IMG/VR virus record: IMGVR_UViG_3300034272_000238
Location: 1 to 44,707 of that record
Source: a virus
Length of the DNA stretch: 44,707 nt
Direction: 5' to 3' (one strand)
Part shown: positions 18,199 to 26,465 of the stretch, one piece after another
Numbering within the stretch: position 1 is the stretch's first letter
How the letters are laid out: the number at the start of each line of letters is the position of its first letter
Notes under the pieces: generated by a model
The model's input: the letters and a program-made list of their open reading frames with translations, nothing else
What the model was told of the DNA's origin: nothing
Database searches by the model: none
Position numbers and translations under genes: made by a program

Positions 18199-18397
18199 TG
18201 GTGGTAATTACTTTCAGATTTCCAAGACCAACTCGTTCCACACGGTTGGGGACTCCAACGGTTGGTTTGCCGATCTTGGTACGTGGTGCGTATTTGTTGC
18301 CGGACTCATCAAAGAGTTCCCTGTCTTCAACCGATAACGGGGGTGTTACTGGCTTGGTTTTCTGTTTCTGGGGACGGCTGGGTGTTGCCTTGTCCAT
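18170..18397 (-). CDS. Small Pro/Lys-rich protein between portal and scaffold, unknown
   Basis: This 75-residue frame begins MDKATPSRPQKQKTKPVTPP and ends LGNLKVITTNGYTDVRPN. It overlaps the portal C-terminus by 71 bases and the scaffold start by 29, in different frames. Small genes of this kind between portal and scaffold are usual in cyanopodoviruses. Function unknown. Confidence 0.7.
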   Translation of the reverse strand: MDKATPSRPQKQKTKPVTPPLSVEDRELFDESGNKYAPRTKIGKPTVGVPNRVERVGLGNLKVITTNGYTDVRPN

Positions 18398-19940
18398 TGA
18401 TCATCTCCATTGCTTGTGGGTTCTTACTTGGATCCAGTAGCGGTGTCTTTGCCAACTGACCAATCTGTTGAGTAAGCATCATGTCTTTCTGCATACTCAT
18501 GTTCTGCATTTGTTCTTGCTTCATCTCTTCAACACTCTTGACAAGGTTCAACACGTCGATGCCTTGAGCAGCAGCCAGACGTTTAATTACTTCATCACTG
18601 TTGATGTACTTCGCAAGAGCTTCAGGCCCCATCGTTTGTGCAATGGTCTGCAGGAACGAACCCAGACTTTCTCGATCTTGTCCTCGACCCAGTGCATTAA
18701 CACCAGCAACAATAGTAGGCTTAACAATGTCCTTTGGAAGACGTGGAATCTGACCAGTCTTTTGGAAGACATTGAGCTTACGGTTCAGATACGGAACAAG
18801 GAACTCAGTTGTCAGCAAACTGAACAGTCCACCAAGTTGTTGTTCCAGTTCCATTTGAGTCATCCGTACTTCTTCAGCAGTCGTACGTTCAGACTGCCTT
18901 ACAGAAAGGATGAGGAATGCTTCAGACAACCGACGTTCCAACTGCTGCATCATTTCAAATGCAGTTCGGAAGTCAGCAGTCTTTCCTACCTGAATGACAC
19001 CAATGTCATCCGGTCTTCCTTGAACGATGGCACCGTTGCCTGCCTGGGCCAGTGTGGCCGGTTTGGTAGTGCTTGAGGGTGATACTACGAAGACAACCTT
19101 AGCGGCTGCTGCAGAGCCTTCTACGAGGGCCTGAGAGAGTGCTTCAAGGGAACGTAAATCTCCGATGAATTCCTCTACTCGACCACGACCATAGACCTCA
19201 CCATCAACAGTATTGAATCGAAGAACAAGCCACGGGTTCGCTTCGATGGGTGCTTTGCCCATTGACCCCGGAATGATCTTGTCTTCGTATTCTTGATGCC
19301 AGACAAACCTGTTGTTGTCTCGGCGGATGTGAGTGTAGATGTCTGCCTCGTCATTCCGTTCTGCCTCAGTGCCTGCCACATCATTGGGCACAGCCATGGG
19401 GAGAACCTTCATGAGAAGCTTCTTTGAGATGCGTTCTTTTGTGACTATTTCAAGCACATTACCGTTGCCATCTCTTTCTACAACGTAGCGATTCAAGGGG
19501 TACAGCTTGAGCTGCTTCTCTCCCATGAAGACCAACGCATTACCTGTCACCACTAGATGCTTCAGTGCTTGGTGTACAACGACACGATCACTGGAAGCAG
19601 CAATTGATTCAAGGATAGTACGTTCGATCTTCGCAAAGGAAAGATCCAACTCAGAACGAACTTCCGGAGGGAAGTCTGTACCCAGTGCACTGTCATCCAC
19701 CTGAAGCTTAAAGAAGCTGGTTTGAGGAGGCAGTAGTGCCAGCATCAACTTAGATGCCAGAGTGACTACCCCCTTTGCACCAACGCTTTGCCATGGTGTA
19801 GGTAGATGACGTGCTCCTTTGACCCACTCCTCTTCACCACGATTGAGGTACGGAAGAGTAAGGTCAGCGGCTTGTCTTGCTACGTTTAGAAAGTTTGAAC
19901 GGTCACTTGCTAAATAGTCATACCGTGATTTGGCTGACAT
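18327..19940 (-). CDS. Portal (head-tail connector) protein, gp8-like
   Basis: This 537-residue protein (T7 gp8 is 536) starts MSAKSRYDYLASDRSNFLNV and shows the family pattern ARQAADLTLPYLN, QSVGAKGVVTLASKLMLALL, LAQAGNGAIVQGRPDDIGVI and IRVSQSERTTAEE-like SVRQSERTTAEEVRMTQMEL. It makes the dodecameric vertex through which DNA is packaged and ejected. The C-terminus is Met/Gln-rich (VEEMKQEQMQNMSMQKDMML). Start is 2 bases after the preceding gene. Confidence 0.96.
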   Translation of the reverse strand: MSAKSRYDYLASDRSNFLNVARQAADLTLPYLNRGEEEWVKGARHLPTPWQSVGAKGVVTLASKLMLALLPPQTSFFKLQVDDSALGTDFPPEVRSELDLSFAKIERTILESIAASSDRVVVHQALKHLVVTGNALVFMGEKQLKLYPLNRYVVERDGNGNVLEIVTKERISKKLLMKVLPMAVPNDVAGTEAERNDEADIYTHIRRDNNRFVWHQEYEDKIIPGSMGKAPIEANPWLVLRFNTVDGEVYGRGRVEEFIGDLRSLEALSQALVEGSAAAAKVVFVVSPSSTTKPATLAQAGNGAIVQGRPDDIGVIQVGKTADFRTAFEMMQQLERRLSEAFLILSVRQSERTTAEEVRMTQMELEQQLGGLFSLLTTEFLVPYLNRKLNVFQKTGQIPRLPKDIVKPTIVAGVNALGRGQDRESLGSFLQTIAQTMGPEALAKYINSDEVIKRLAAAQGIDVLNLVKSVEEMKQEQMQNMSMQKDMMLTQQIGQLAKTPLLDPSKNPQAMEMINGQGNTQPSPETENQASNTPVIG

Positions 19941-19942
19941 TG

Positions 19943-20866
19943 TTATTTGTTAAGAGCATTGCCGTATTGCAGTCCGCGACCAAGCAGACCAGTTCCACGT
20001 CCATAGATACCAAGTTGACGAAGACGTGATTTAGCACGATTGAGTTTGTTGGCACCAAGAGCACCAAGTCCTCCACCAGCCATCATGCCAGGACCAGGGT
20101 CAGATGTTGAAGCGACGGGATCTGTTGTCACAGGATCCTGTACGGTTTGATCGTTATTTACCTGATTTGGTACATAACCTTCACCACCAATAGGATTTTT
20201 GATTACTTTTTTTTCTGGCTCATCAGGCTTCTTAATGGTAAGAGGATTCACCCCCCCTACATTCTTCCGTCCAAAGAGGCCAGGACCATCCTTAACAGCT
20301 ACTCCTTGATAGGTGTAGCCCTTATTAACTTTCTGGTTACGCATTGCAGCCAACGGATCTTGACTGGCAAGGAGCTGCCCATAGAAACTATCTGGAGCCG
20401 TCATCATTGGCAGGCTCCGATTGTAACTCTTATTAGATCGGTTGACAGCCTTAGCACCTACATCAAACCCAAGGCCAACGCCTTTGGCAAGAACTTGATC
20501 AAATGTCTTTCCTGTATTCTTGGCAATTTTCATTGCCTCCTTATTGCTGATTGTAGAGTTGGCACCAATAGCCAGACCTTGACGAATGTTGTTGATACTC
20601 TTGTAAGGATCTGTTGGACCTGTAGCAATAGGGTTTGATGCAGCATTTGGATTTGAAGGAAGCGGAACATAACCAGATGCCAGCGGTCCAGCAGTAGGTG
20701 CTGCACCAGTCATCGGCATGTTGGTTGCATTGTATGGACCAGAACTGGATGAGCTACGGCTCACAATGTTGCGAGCAGCTTGTGCTGTTACACCAGTTGC
20801 TTGGCGGATTTCTTTGGCGGTTGCTCCCTTTGCCGCCATCTTGGTAGCTTTTTCACGATTAGCCAT
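19943..20866 (-). CDS. Gly/Ala/Pro-rich protein with N-terminal HTH-like segment, unknown
   Basis: This 307-residue protein begins MANREKATKMAAKGATAKEI. Residues ~15-35 (ATAKEIRQATGVTAQAARNI) look like a short helix-turn-helix. The rest is low complexity (Asn, Pro, Gly, Thr), with a Gly/Met patch PGPGMMAGGGLGALGANKLN near the C-terminus. A gene of this type precedes the portal in related phages. A minor virion or head-completion protein is possible, but I do not recognise a defined family. Confidence 0.75.
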   Translation of the reverse strand: MANREKATKMAAKGATAKEIRQATGVTAQAARNIVSRSSSSSGPYNATNMPMTGAAPTAGPLASGYVPLPSNPNAASNPIATGPTDPYKSINNIRQGLAIGANSTISNKEAMKIAKNTGKTFDQVLAKGVGLGFDVGAKAVNRSNKSYNRSLPMMTAPDSFYGQLLASQDPLAAMRNQKVNKGYTYQGVAVKDGPGLFGRKNVGGVNPLTIKKPDEPEKKVIKNPIGGEGYVPNQVNNDQTVQDPVTTDPVASTSDPGPGMMAGGGLGALGANKLNRAKSRLRQLGIYGRGTGLLGRGLQYGNALNK

Positions 20867-21056
20867 TGTTATCTTCAGTGAGACGATGGTTGATCCACTC
20901 GACCACTGAACGTTGGCCAGAGCGGTACATTATGAGATTAGTTGGATCATCCGGGTGGGGATTGACTGGTGGAAAGTTATCCTCCAATTCCTGAAGGATA
21001 GCTTGAAGCTGGAGACCAGAGGTCTCAAGCATACTGAGGTAGGTTGGTGTTTGCAT
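20859..21056 (-). CDS. Small protein between nrdB and the pre-portal gene, unknown
   Basis: It has 65 residues from the ATG at 21056 (MQTPTYLSMLETSGLQLQAI ... YRSGQRSVVEWINHRLTEDN). It overlaps the nrdB 3' end by 32 bases and the next start by 8. Amphipathic helices, no cysteine or membrane segment. The tight overlaps support translation; function unknown. Confidence 0.75.
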   Translation of the reverse strand: MQTPTYLSMLETSGLQLQAILQELEDNFPPVNPHPDDPTNLIMYRSGQRSVVEWINHRLTEDNNG

Positions 21057-21741
21057 GTTCAAAGAACGCTGGCATTCTTCCTCTACGTGTGTCAGACAAT
21101 TCAGGTGCTTTGCCTTGATACATCAGAGAGTCACTCGAATCCAGCCAAAATTTTCTGTCCAGATATTTGACCTCAGTATTTTTACCTAGAGGTTCAAGCA
21201 CCCAATTAACGGTTGCCTTCCTGAGGCGATCGAGAGAAGGACTCCAATCGAGACCAAGCTCAGTACATACCAGGCTATTCGCTGCCACATGGACTTGTTC
21301 ATCACGAGAGATATCAGCGCTTACTGTTCGGAGACCAGCATCACCGCAAAATCTGAAGAATGGGAGGAGCACAAAGAAAATTGCACGCTCGGCAACAAGT
21401 GCCTTGAGGATCGTGTGATCTGGATGAGCAATCCAGGCGTCCCGAAGACGCTTTGCTTCGGCTTCAGCCTTTTCATCAACGCCGATAGCGTTGGCGATGT
21501 AACCGAGTGCAAGGTCGTGATTTTCCTCGTCCTTGATATTGGATTGAAGGAGATCCCTCGCCAGGTCTGGAACTTCATTCTTCAATGCATCAGTAATAAA
21601 ATCTCCAACGGGAAGTTCCATGTGGCGGATTGCCAAGGCACGGTAGATTGTTTCTTCTGCTCCTTCACGAAGCTTCCCAGCTGTGGTCTGTACCGGAGAC
21701 CACTTCCGTTTACGATCTAGTAGTTTTTGATAGGGGTTCAT
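21025..21741 (-). CDS. nrdB: Ribonucleotide reductase beta-like subunit (ferritin-like, no tyrosyl-radical Tyr)
   Basis: From the ATG at 21741, which forms an ATGA overlap with the nrdA stop, this encodes 238 residues. Di-metal ligands can be matched to E. coli R2: E42, E72xxH75 (DEENHD), E118 (VAERAIFF) and E148xxH151 (DEQVHV). The position four residues after H75, Tyr122 in E. coli R2, is Leu79, so no stable tyrosyl radical can form there. Harrison and colleagues re-annotated the P-SSP7 enzyme in this position as class I with an unusual beta subunit, and this sequence fits that picture. It generates the radical for NrdA, supplying deoxynucleotides for phage DNA. It is shorter than bacterial R2 (~375). 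Confidence 0.9.
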   Translation of the reverse strand: MNPYQKLLDRKRKWSPVQTTAGKLREGAEETIYRALAIRHMELPVGDFITDALKNEVPDLARDLLQSNIKDEENHDLALGYIANAIGVDEKAEAEAKRLRDAWIAHPDHTILKALVAERAIFFVLLPFFRFCGDAGLRTVSADISRDEQVHVAANSLVCTELGLDWSPSLDRLRKATVNWVLEPLGKNTEVKYLDRKFWLDSSDSLMYQGKAPELSDTRRGRMPAFFEHANTNLPQYA

Positions 21742-23129
21742 TCGCCGCAATTACAATCAGGAGCAGGATCATTAAGAAGAGACTCCAGGTATGCGGTAAC
21801 GTCACCATCATCCAATGCGGCATAGGCATCAGACTTGTCTTGAACGTCACCCATTACCTGGAGACTGTAGTAAAGAGAAGTCTGTGGACTTGCCAACCAA
21901 TCTTCGATGAATTGCTCATCATAGGTAACCACATCTGACCAGCTGTTAAAGGAGTATCCATGCAACAAGCCGGTGCTATCGAGCAGACGAACGATGCCGT
22001 CCACTACTCGTTTGTATGACTCCCAGCCAACTTCAGACGCGATCTCAACAGGACCGTAGTCAAAGCTCTGGACGCCAAACGTACCGCTGTCACGGTCCAC
22101 TTGACGGGCAATGGGAGGAGCGATCTCAGGACAGGTTGTGTACCCACCGAGATCGGTGTATCGGTAACTGCACGAGGCAGTCGGAGCAATGGCAAAGGCA
22201 CGCTCCATTTTGTTGAACTTGGCAACCTCAGCAGCTTGACGAATACCTGAGCTGATCTCATGAGCCAGTACCGCAGCAGGAGTTCGCTCATGAGGACGGT
22301 TGTTGTTGATGTTCTCCAACGCCTCACCAAACTCTTTGTAGCTCACCACTTGCTGTCGGAGCAAGTTGGCAAGCCCAAGAAGTCCAAGACCCACTTGACG
22401 ATCTGTTGACGGAGGGAGATATTCTCCACTGCTATCGACATTTGTCTTACCATGGAGTTCACACAGCTCGGACATTCCGTTGACAAATGCACGTTGTATG
22501 TCTCCGACTTCACATGCGCCAAGGTTGACATGTTGAAGCAGACATGTGCCCCGTGAGGGCAGATATACCTCAAGGCAGACGTTCCCCCGGATTCGATTTC
22601 CATTTCGATCTACCTTTGTTTTGTTGAGCCAGATGTCTCCCTTGCGGATGCCATCCAGCAATGCAGTCTTCACTTCACTCGTGGTTTGTTCCCACCAGTG
22701 GTCGTTAATGTTGACGCAACGCTTAACCCAAGGCAGCTCAGAACGAGAAGCAGTAATGAACTCAAGCACATCAGGATGGTTGAGATCAAGGTGACATACA
22801 ACAGCTCCATTCTTGTATACTCCTCCGCGCCTCAGGATTTCATTGAGGGTTGAGTAGATCTTGGCAAAGGACACAGGACCAGATGCCACAAGACCTTTGC
22901 CGTTCTCAGCACCTTTGGGACGGAGCTTAGAGAGGTGTACGGCTACACCCGCACCGTACCTCAATGCGTGACTCACAAAGCGCCACGAGGCTTCAATACC
23001 GTTCTCCCCTTCCATTGTGTCTTCCACCACGAACACGGTGCAAGAAACGGGGAGACGGCTGGTGGGATCATCAATCCAGGACTGCACACGCCCAGTACGG
23101 GCGATCAGTTCTTTGGTGGTTGCAGACAT
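21738..23129 (-). CDS. nrdA: Ribonucleotide reductase alpha subunit (short class I type)
   Basis: This is a 463-residue catalytic subunit. Matches to E. coli NrdA: C30 (LPVSC, equivalent of C225), N183-x-C185-x-E187 (NVCLE, the N437/C439/E441 site), C196 (C462), Y420-Y421 (TSLYYS, the Y730/Y731 radical-transfer pair), and C459/C461 (CNC, the C-terminal redox pair). The YY pair means the radical comes from a partner subunit, so this is class I, not the B12-dependent class II it has been labelled in relatives. The N-terminal ATP-cone is missing, implying no overall allosteric shut-off. It follows the MazG-like gene by 2 bases and overlaps nrdB by ATGA. Confidence 0.93.
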   Translation of the reverse strand: MSATTKELIARTGRVQSWIDDPTSRLPVSCTVFVVEDTMEGENGIEASWRFVSHALRYGAGVAVHLSKLRPKGAENGKGLVASGPVSFAKIYSTLNEILRRGGVYKNGAVVCHLDLNHPDVLEFITASRSELPWVKRCVNINDHWWEQTTSEVKTALLDGIRKGDIWLNKTKVDRNGNRIRGNVCLEVYLPSRGTCLLQHVNLGACEVGDIQRAFVNGMSELCELHGKTNVDSSGEYLPPSTDRQVGLGLLGLANLLRQQVVSYKEFGEALENINNNRPHERTPAAVLAHEISSGIRQAAEVAKFNKMERAFAIAPTASCSYRYTDLGGYTTCPEIAPPIARQVDRDSGTFGVQSFDYGPVEIASEVGWESYKRVVDGIVRLLDSTGLLHGYSFNSWSDVVTYDEQFIEDWLASPQTSLYYSLQVMGDVQDKSDAYAALDDGDVTAYLESLLNDPAPDCNCGE

Positions 23130-23131
23130 TA

Positions 23132-23521
23132 TTAAACGAGATCAGTAAGAGTAGGAGGTTGATAGTTCGGTCCTTTCAGAACCTTGCCGTCTTCACGGCG
23201 GATCGGTTGTCCGTCTTCCCCGAGCTTTGACATATTGCTCAGGTGGACACGGTTGAGAGCTTCATCGAGATCCCAACTCAAGTTTTCTGCATACTGGTAG
23301 CAGACATATACAAGATCAGCGAGTTCCTTCAGACAGTCAGCTGCATTCACCCGCAGACCCATGATCAGCTGATTCTCTGCATCAAGAAATTCTTTGAACT
23401 CCTCAACGATCAAAGTCCGCTGCATAGTCCGTGAAGCTGGCGTCGTACTGTTCCTCACTTGGAAACCAGCTCTGAACTCCTTTGCTTGCTGACTGATAAA
23501 GGATTTCGTTTTCGAGTTCAT
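23132..23521 (-). CDS. MazG-like NTP pyrophosphohydrolase
   Basis: It has 129 residues. The all-alpha NTP-PPase pattern is visible: EEFKEFLDAEN (E-E-x-x-E) followed by CLKELADLVYVCYQYAENLS (E-x-x-D), the two halves of the metal-binding site. The C-terminal HLSNMSKLGEDGQPIRREDG is common in phage MazG-like proteins. It may hydrolyse non-canonical nucleotides or influence alarmones and the nucleotide pool, consistent with its place directly before nrdA. Overlaps the preceding gene by 119 bases in another frame. Confidence 0.87.
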   Translation of the reverse strand: MNSKTKSFISQQAKEFRAGFQVRNSTTPASRTMQRTLIVEEFKEFLDAENQLIMGLRVNAADCLKELADLVYVCYQYAENLSWDLDEALNRVHLSNMSKLGEDGQPIRREDGKVLKGPNYQPPTLTDLV

Positions 23522-23702
23522 TCTGTAGATAGTGGATTGCTTTAGTTAGATCTTGCGTCTTGCTGTCTTTATGTCCAGCACGACATATGTATTTGATGGC
23601 GTTACCCAGATGGAAATTCAGGTCTTGGTCTCGGATGAAGTCCCAAACTTGAATACTTCCCCGTCTGTAGTACGACGGTCCTGTGGTATTTGAGTCGGCC
23701 AT
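23403..23702 (-). CDS. DUF3310-type protein
   Basis: This 99-residue protein has the DUF3310 core IQVWDFIRDQDLNFHLGNAI followed by KYICRAGHKDSKTQDLTKAI and HYLQNELEN. This small family is widespread in phages, usually in nucleotide or replication modules, with no established reaction. It overlaps both neighbours in other frames, typical of this compact stretch. Confidence 0.85.
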   Translation of the reverse strand: MADSNTTGPSYYRRGSIQVWDFIRDQDLNFHLGNAIKYICRAGHKDSKTQDLTKAIHYLQNELENEILYQSASKGVQSWFPSEEQYDASFTDYAADFDR

Positions 23703-23905
23703 TTCTTAACTAGGTTGGATAGTGAATTGCTAAGGACAAAGTTCTGATGCTGCAGCGCAAGAAACACTGTGATCACATCTTCTAGTTTTGTTTCTGGATC
23801 ACGCAGTGCGTTTTCAATCCGCTTCAACTTGAACTGTTGCTCCATCGTCATTTCGACTATCGGAGCTGGGAGACCAAAGTCTTGGTTCTTGATTGGTGAA
23901 ATCAT
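23618..23905 (-). CDS. Small cyanophage protein after the exonuclease, unknown
   Basis: From the ATG at 23905 the frame encodes 95 residues (MISPIKNQDFGLPAPIVEMT, then EQQFKLKRIENAL, EDVITVFLALQHQNFVLSNS, LSNLVKKWP). I recognise the PAPIVxMTxEQxFKLxRIE and VFLALQxQxFVLxN phrases from other marine cyanophages. The start overlaps the exonuclease 3' end by 92 bases; a later start (MTMEQQ, 23851) would overlap by 38. Helical, no catalytic motif. Confidence 0.8.
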   Translation of the reverse strand: MISPIKNQDFGLPAPIVEMTMEQQFKLKRIENALRDPETKLEDVITVFLALQHQNFVLSNSLSNLVKKWPTQIPQDRRTTDGEVFKFGTSSETKT

Positions 23906-24581
23906 AATTTTCCACTTGAAGGATCTTTGCGAGGCGTGCATTCTTCAGTGCATCTTCCTCAGTGAGACCCTTCTCAAGAAAAGTCTCCAATACGGTCTTC
24001 CAGGTTGCACCCCTTTCCGTCAGGATTGCGTCTGCTCTCTTGACTCCGATGGTGGGTACACCGGCATAACCATCTGTCTGGTCACCCGCCATCGTTTGGA
24101 TCAGGTGCCAGCGATCACCTTCTTCCTTGGTGATTGTCACTACACCTTCGGATAGGTCGTAGAGATCACCTGGAATCTGGCGCATGTCCTTATCCGGACT
24201 GCAGATGATGTGACCCTGTTCTTTAGTTGCGTAGATACCGATAGCATCATCCGCTTCTAATTTGGGCATCACAACAACGTGGTAGTCCTCCTTGAGTTTG
24301 TTGATGACCCTTTTGTAGCCGCACGGCTTTTTTCGGTTTCGATGTCCTTTATAGTCTGAATCAATAGACTTACGGAAGTTGATAGAATCAGAAAAGAACA
24401 GAACAGAATCATCAAAGCATCCGAGATCGGAGGCAATGTTGCTGAGTTCTCGTTCAACGTACTCGTAAGCTTCGCTGAACTTGGAGGTGACGACGATGAG
24501 ATCGTCCCCAAAGTTGACTTCGGTTTCAGTGGCAGCACAGCATTTATAGACAATGAAATCAGCATCAATGAGAAGGCTCAT
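23814..24581 (-). CDS. 5'-3' exonuclease (T7 gp6-like, FEN family)
   Basis: This 255-residue protein has the acidic clusters of the PIN/FEN fold: MSLLIDADFIVYKC (D6, D8), MPKLEADDAIGIYA (E-x-D-D), IICSPDKDMRQI (D-x-D), and the helix-hairpin region MAGDQTDGYAGVPTIGVKRA. The family degrades duplex DNA 5'-3', removing RNA primers and recycling host DNA for phage synthesis. Position just after DNA polymerase matches T7 gene 6. Its ATG overlaps the previous small gene's stop by ATGA. Confidence 0.95.
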   Translation of the reverse strand: MSLLIDADFIVYKCCAATETEVNFGDDLIVVTSKFSEAYEYVERELSNIASDLGCFDDSVLFFSDSINFRKSIDSDYKGHRNRKKPCGYKRVINKLKEDYHVVVMPKLEADDAIGIYATKEQGHIICSPDKDMRQIPGDLYDLSEGVVTITKEEGDRWHLIQTMAGDQTDGYAGVPTIGVKRADAILTERGATWKTVLETFLEKGLTEEDALKNARLAKILQVENYDFTNQEPRLWSPSSDSRNDDGATVQVEAD

Positions 24582-24715
24582 TTCCCTTGTCCTCTGCTTA
24601 GTTTCCTACCTTTCTTCGGTAGAGAGCGTGTGCCGTTACCTTGATGAGTGTGTTTGAACTTGGCCCGTGATTGAAATTCAACCCGACCGAGTGATGTTTT
24701 AGATTTGGTGGCCAT
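24578..24715 (-). CDS. Small very basic protein between polymerase and exonuclease
   Basis: This 45-residue frame begins MATKSKTSLGRVEFQSRAKF and ends KHTHQGNGTRSLPKKGRKLS + RGQGK. It has no acidic residue except one Glu. It starts 2 bases after the polymerase stop and ends with ATGA overlapping the exonuclease start. Strong basic charge suggests nucleic-acid binding. The exact fit into the gap and the coupling make it a likely real gene. Confidence 0.8.
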   Translation of the reverse strand: MATKSKTSLGRVEFQSRAKFKHTHQGNGTRSLPKKGRKLSRGQGK

Positions 24716-24717
24716 AG

Positions 24718-26043
24718 TTAATGTACTTCGCTCCAATCCATGCCTGATTTCGCATCAGCAGCGATTGGAACTCTTAGGTCGTAATACTCTCCTGCATGAG
24801 CTGCTGCCCATAGGAGTGCAAACTTAAGATCTTCAACACTTGATGTTGTAGTTTCAAACTGCAGTTCGTCATGAACGAATGCCAGTTGGTGAGCCTCAAT
24901 GTCGGCTCTGATAATTGCTTCATGGGTCAGAACCATCCACCGTTTGGCGATGACACCAGCTCCACTCTGCAGTAAATAGTTCAGAGCCTTATGCCCCGAG
25001 TCAACGCTGATATGCCTACCGTCGATGCTCCTGATATAACCTCGTTCAGCAGCTTTCTTGGTAGCTTCCACAAGCTTCTGAAGGCCAGGAATAGCATCCA
25101 TGTAAGCTTGACGAATCTCCTTTCCTTTTTGTTTTGCCTTGTCCGGGGAAAGGCTTTGGTCATAACTCTCACCTATGCGCTGATCTCCAGCGCCATAAAG
25201 AAATGCATAAGTTACTGTCTTAACTAACCTTCTGCTGATCCCTATCTTCTCTGCGTTTTCCTGATGAATGTCGCCGTGGAGAAGAATGTCTCCGTAGCGG
25301 CCTCCATCATATCGAGCCAAGTAGTGTGCAAGCATCCGTAGTTCAATGCCTGCGAGATCAGCACCAACCATGACATAGCCAGGACTAGCTCGAAATAACT
25401 TTCTAAATTCAGATTCATGTGGAACCTGGCCTAAGTTGGGTTTACGGTGTGCACATCTATGTGTGCTTGTTGCCACTGAACAGTGGTGATGTATTCGATT
25501 GTTTCTGACTAGCTTCAACCAAGCATTGATACCTTCCGACAACATGCCAAGCTGTTTGGTCAGTTCAAGACACCGGAAGAACTGAAGCGAGATCTCTGTG
25601 TTGATCTCCTTCAGTACCACTTCATCAATCGTGGCCTTCCCTTTGTCTGTGAATTGAGTCGGTGTCCAGCCGTAGTGAGTCTGCATCACCCATGCGATGT
25701 GATCTCTACTGGTTGGATTTAACTCCTTCAGTCGAGTGAAAGTAGCATCTGTGATGTAGCCTTGGGTTTTGTTAGGTCGTCTAGGAGTAAACTCCGACCC
25801 CGCAATGAGAGGATGCCGGTCTCGTAGTACTTGACTAAGACCCTCAAGCTCTCTTCTGAGAGTTGATTCAAGTTCCCATGCAGCAGGCTCATCAAAGTAC
25901 CATCCATGAAGTTCCTGTGTTGTTAGTATCTGAGCAGCTCTGTGCTCTAACTTCACCCAGTCAGGTATTTGTGGAAGTGTTTCCAAAGCTTTCTGGTAAC
26001 GTTGACATCTTGTAGCATGTAATCCTGCATATCCTGTGACCAA
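24718..26043 (-). CDS. DNA polymerase I-type, polymerase domain (downstream half of a frameshifted gene)
   Basis: This frame encodes the T7 gp5-like polymerase domain. Motif A is VMVGADLAGIELRMLAHY, motif B is RRLVKTVTYAFLYGAGDQ, and motif C is LAFVHDELQFE. Homology begins at PDWVKLEHRAAQILTTQELH, which matches the T7 segment right after the exonuclease domain. The first codons of the open frame (26043 to ~25990) read an out-of-frame version of exonuclease codons and have only a TTG start, so there is no credible independent start. The domain should be reached by joining to the upstream frame. Stop is 2 bases before the next gene. Confidence 0.88.
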   Translation of the reverse strand: MVTGYAGLHATRCQRYQKALETLPQIPDWVKLEHRAAQILTTQELHGWYFDEPAAWELESTLRRELEGLSQVLRDRHPLIAGSEFTPRRPNKTQGYITDATFTRLKELNPTSRDHIAWVMQTHYGWTPTQFTDKGKATIDEVVLKEINTEISLQFFRCLELTKQLGMLSEGINAWLKLVRNNRIHHHCSVATSTHRCAHRKPNLGQVPHESEFRKLFRASPGYVMVGADLAGIELRMLAHYLARYDGGRYGDILLHGDIHQENAEKIGISRRLVKTVTYAFLYGAGDQRIGESYDQSLSPDKAKQKGKEIRQAYMDAIPGLQKLVEATKKAAERGYIRSIDGRHISVDSGHKALNYLLQSGAGVIAKRWMVLTHEAIIRADIEAHQLAFVHDELQFETTTSSVEDLKFALLWAAAHAGEYYDLRVPIAADAKSGMDWSEVH

Positions 26044-26465
26044 TCCTTCCAGTCAGTCGTCTTACCAAAGCATCCTTTGTATTCACCTAATCGGTAGCCG
26101 TAGGCTTCCAGTGAATGGCGACCATAGAGCTGGAGTGGCATTTGATTCCACTTTCGCTTTTGATCTGTCTTGAGGATGTCTGCGTGATAGAGACGACTGA
26201 GGAGGAGTGTGTCTACAACCTCCCCTCTTGGTTCAAACCAAGGGAAGAGTTTCTTAATGACTGGTAGGTCGTAGCCAATGATGTTGTGACCGATAATCCG
26301 ATCAGCATCCTCAAGCCTTTGTATTGCTTTCGTAATTGGTTCTTTATCGCCTTGGTCGTTGTATGCCAAGGTCTGATCAGCTTCCTGATCGTAGATACCA
26401 ACGCAGTGGATGCAGGTAACATCATTGTAAAGTCCGTCAGTTTCAATATCAAAGATAAGCATCAT
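25953..26465 (-). CDS. DNA polymerase, 3'-5' exonuclease domain (upstream half of a frameshifted gene)
   Basis: This 170-residue frame carries the proofreading domain: Exo I MMLIFDIETDGL (Asp, Glu), Exo II IIGHNIIGYDLPVIKKLF, and Exo III YMLQDVNVTRKL. It ends 12 codons after Exo III at TGA (HKYLTG stop). The polymerase domain continues in the -1 frame from about 25980-25990. One extra base in the CTTTGG or GGAAAC run would restore a single ~590-residue gp5-like protein (VTRKLLETLPQIPDW or a close variant). No canonical slippery heptamer is present in the right phase. A sequencing error, a real mutation, or an unusual frameshift are the options. Confidence 0.88.
   Translation of the reverse strand: MMLIFDIETDGLYNDVTCIHCVGIYDQEADQTLAYNDQGDKEPITKAIQRLEDADRIIGHNIIGYDLPVIKKLFPWFEPRGEVVDTLLLSRLYHADILKTDQKRKWNQMPLQLYGRHSLEAYGYRLGEYKGCFGKTTDWKDWSQDMQDYMLQDVNVTRKLWKHFHKYLTG

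Noticed and set aside
25953-26043. Intein or intron as the reason for the split polymerase
   Set aside because: The two frames overlap with no inserted sequence; a one-base indel explains the data.
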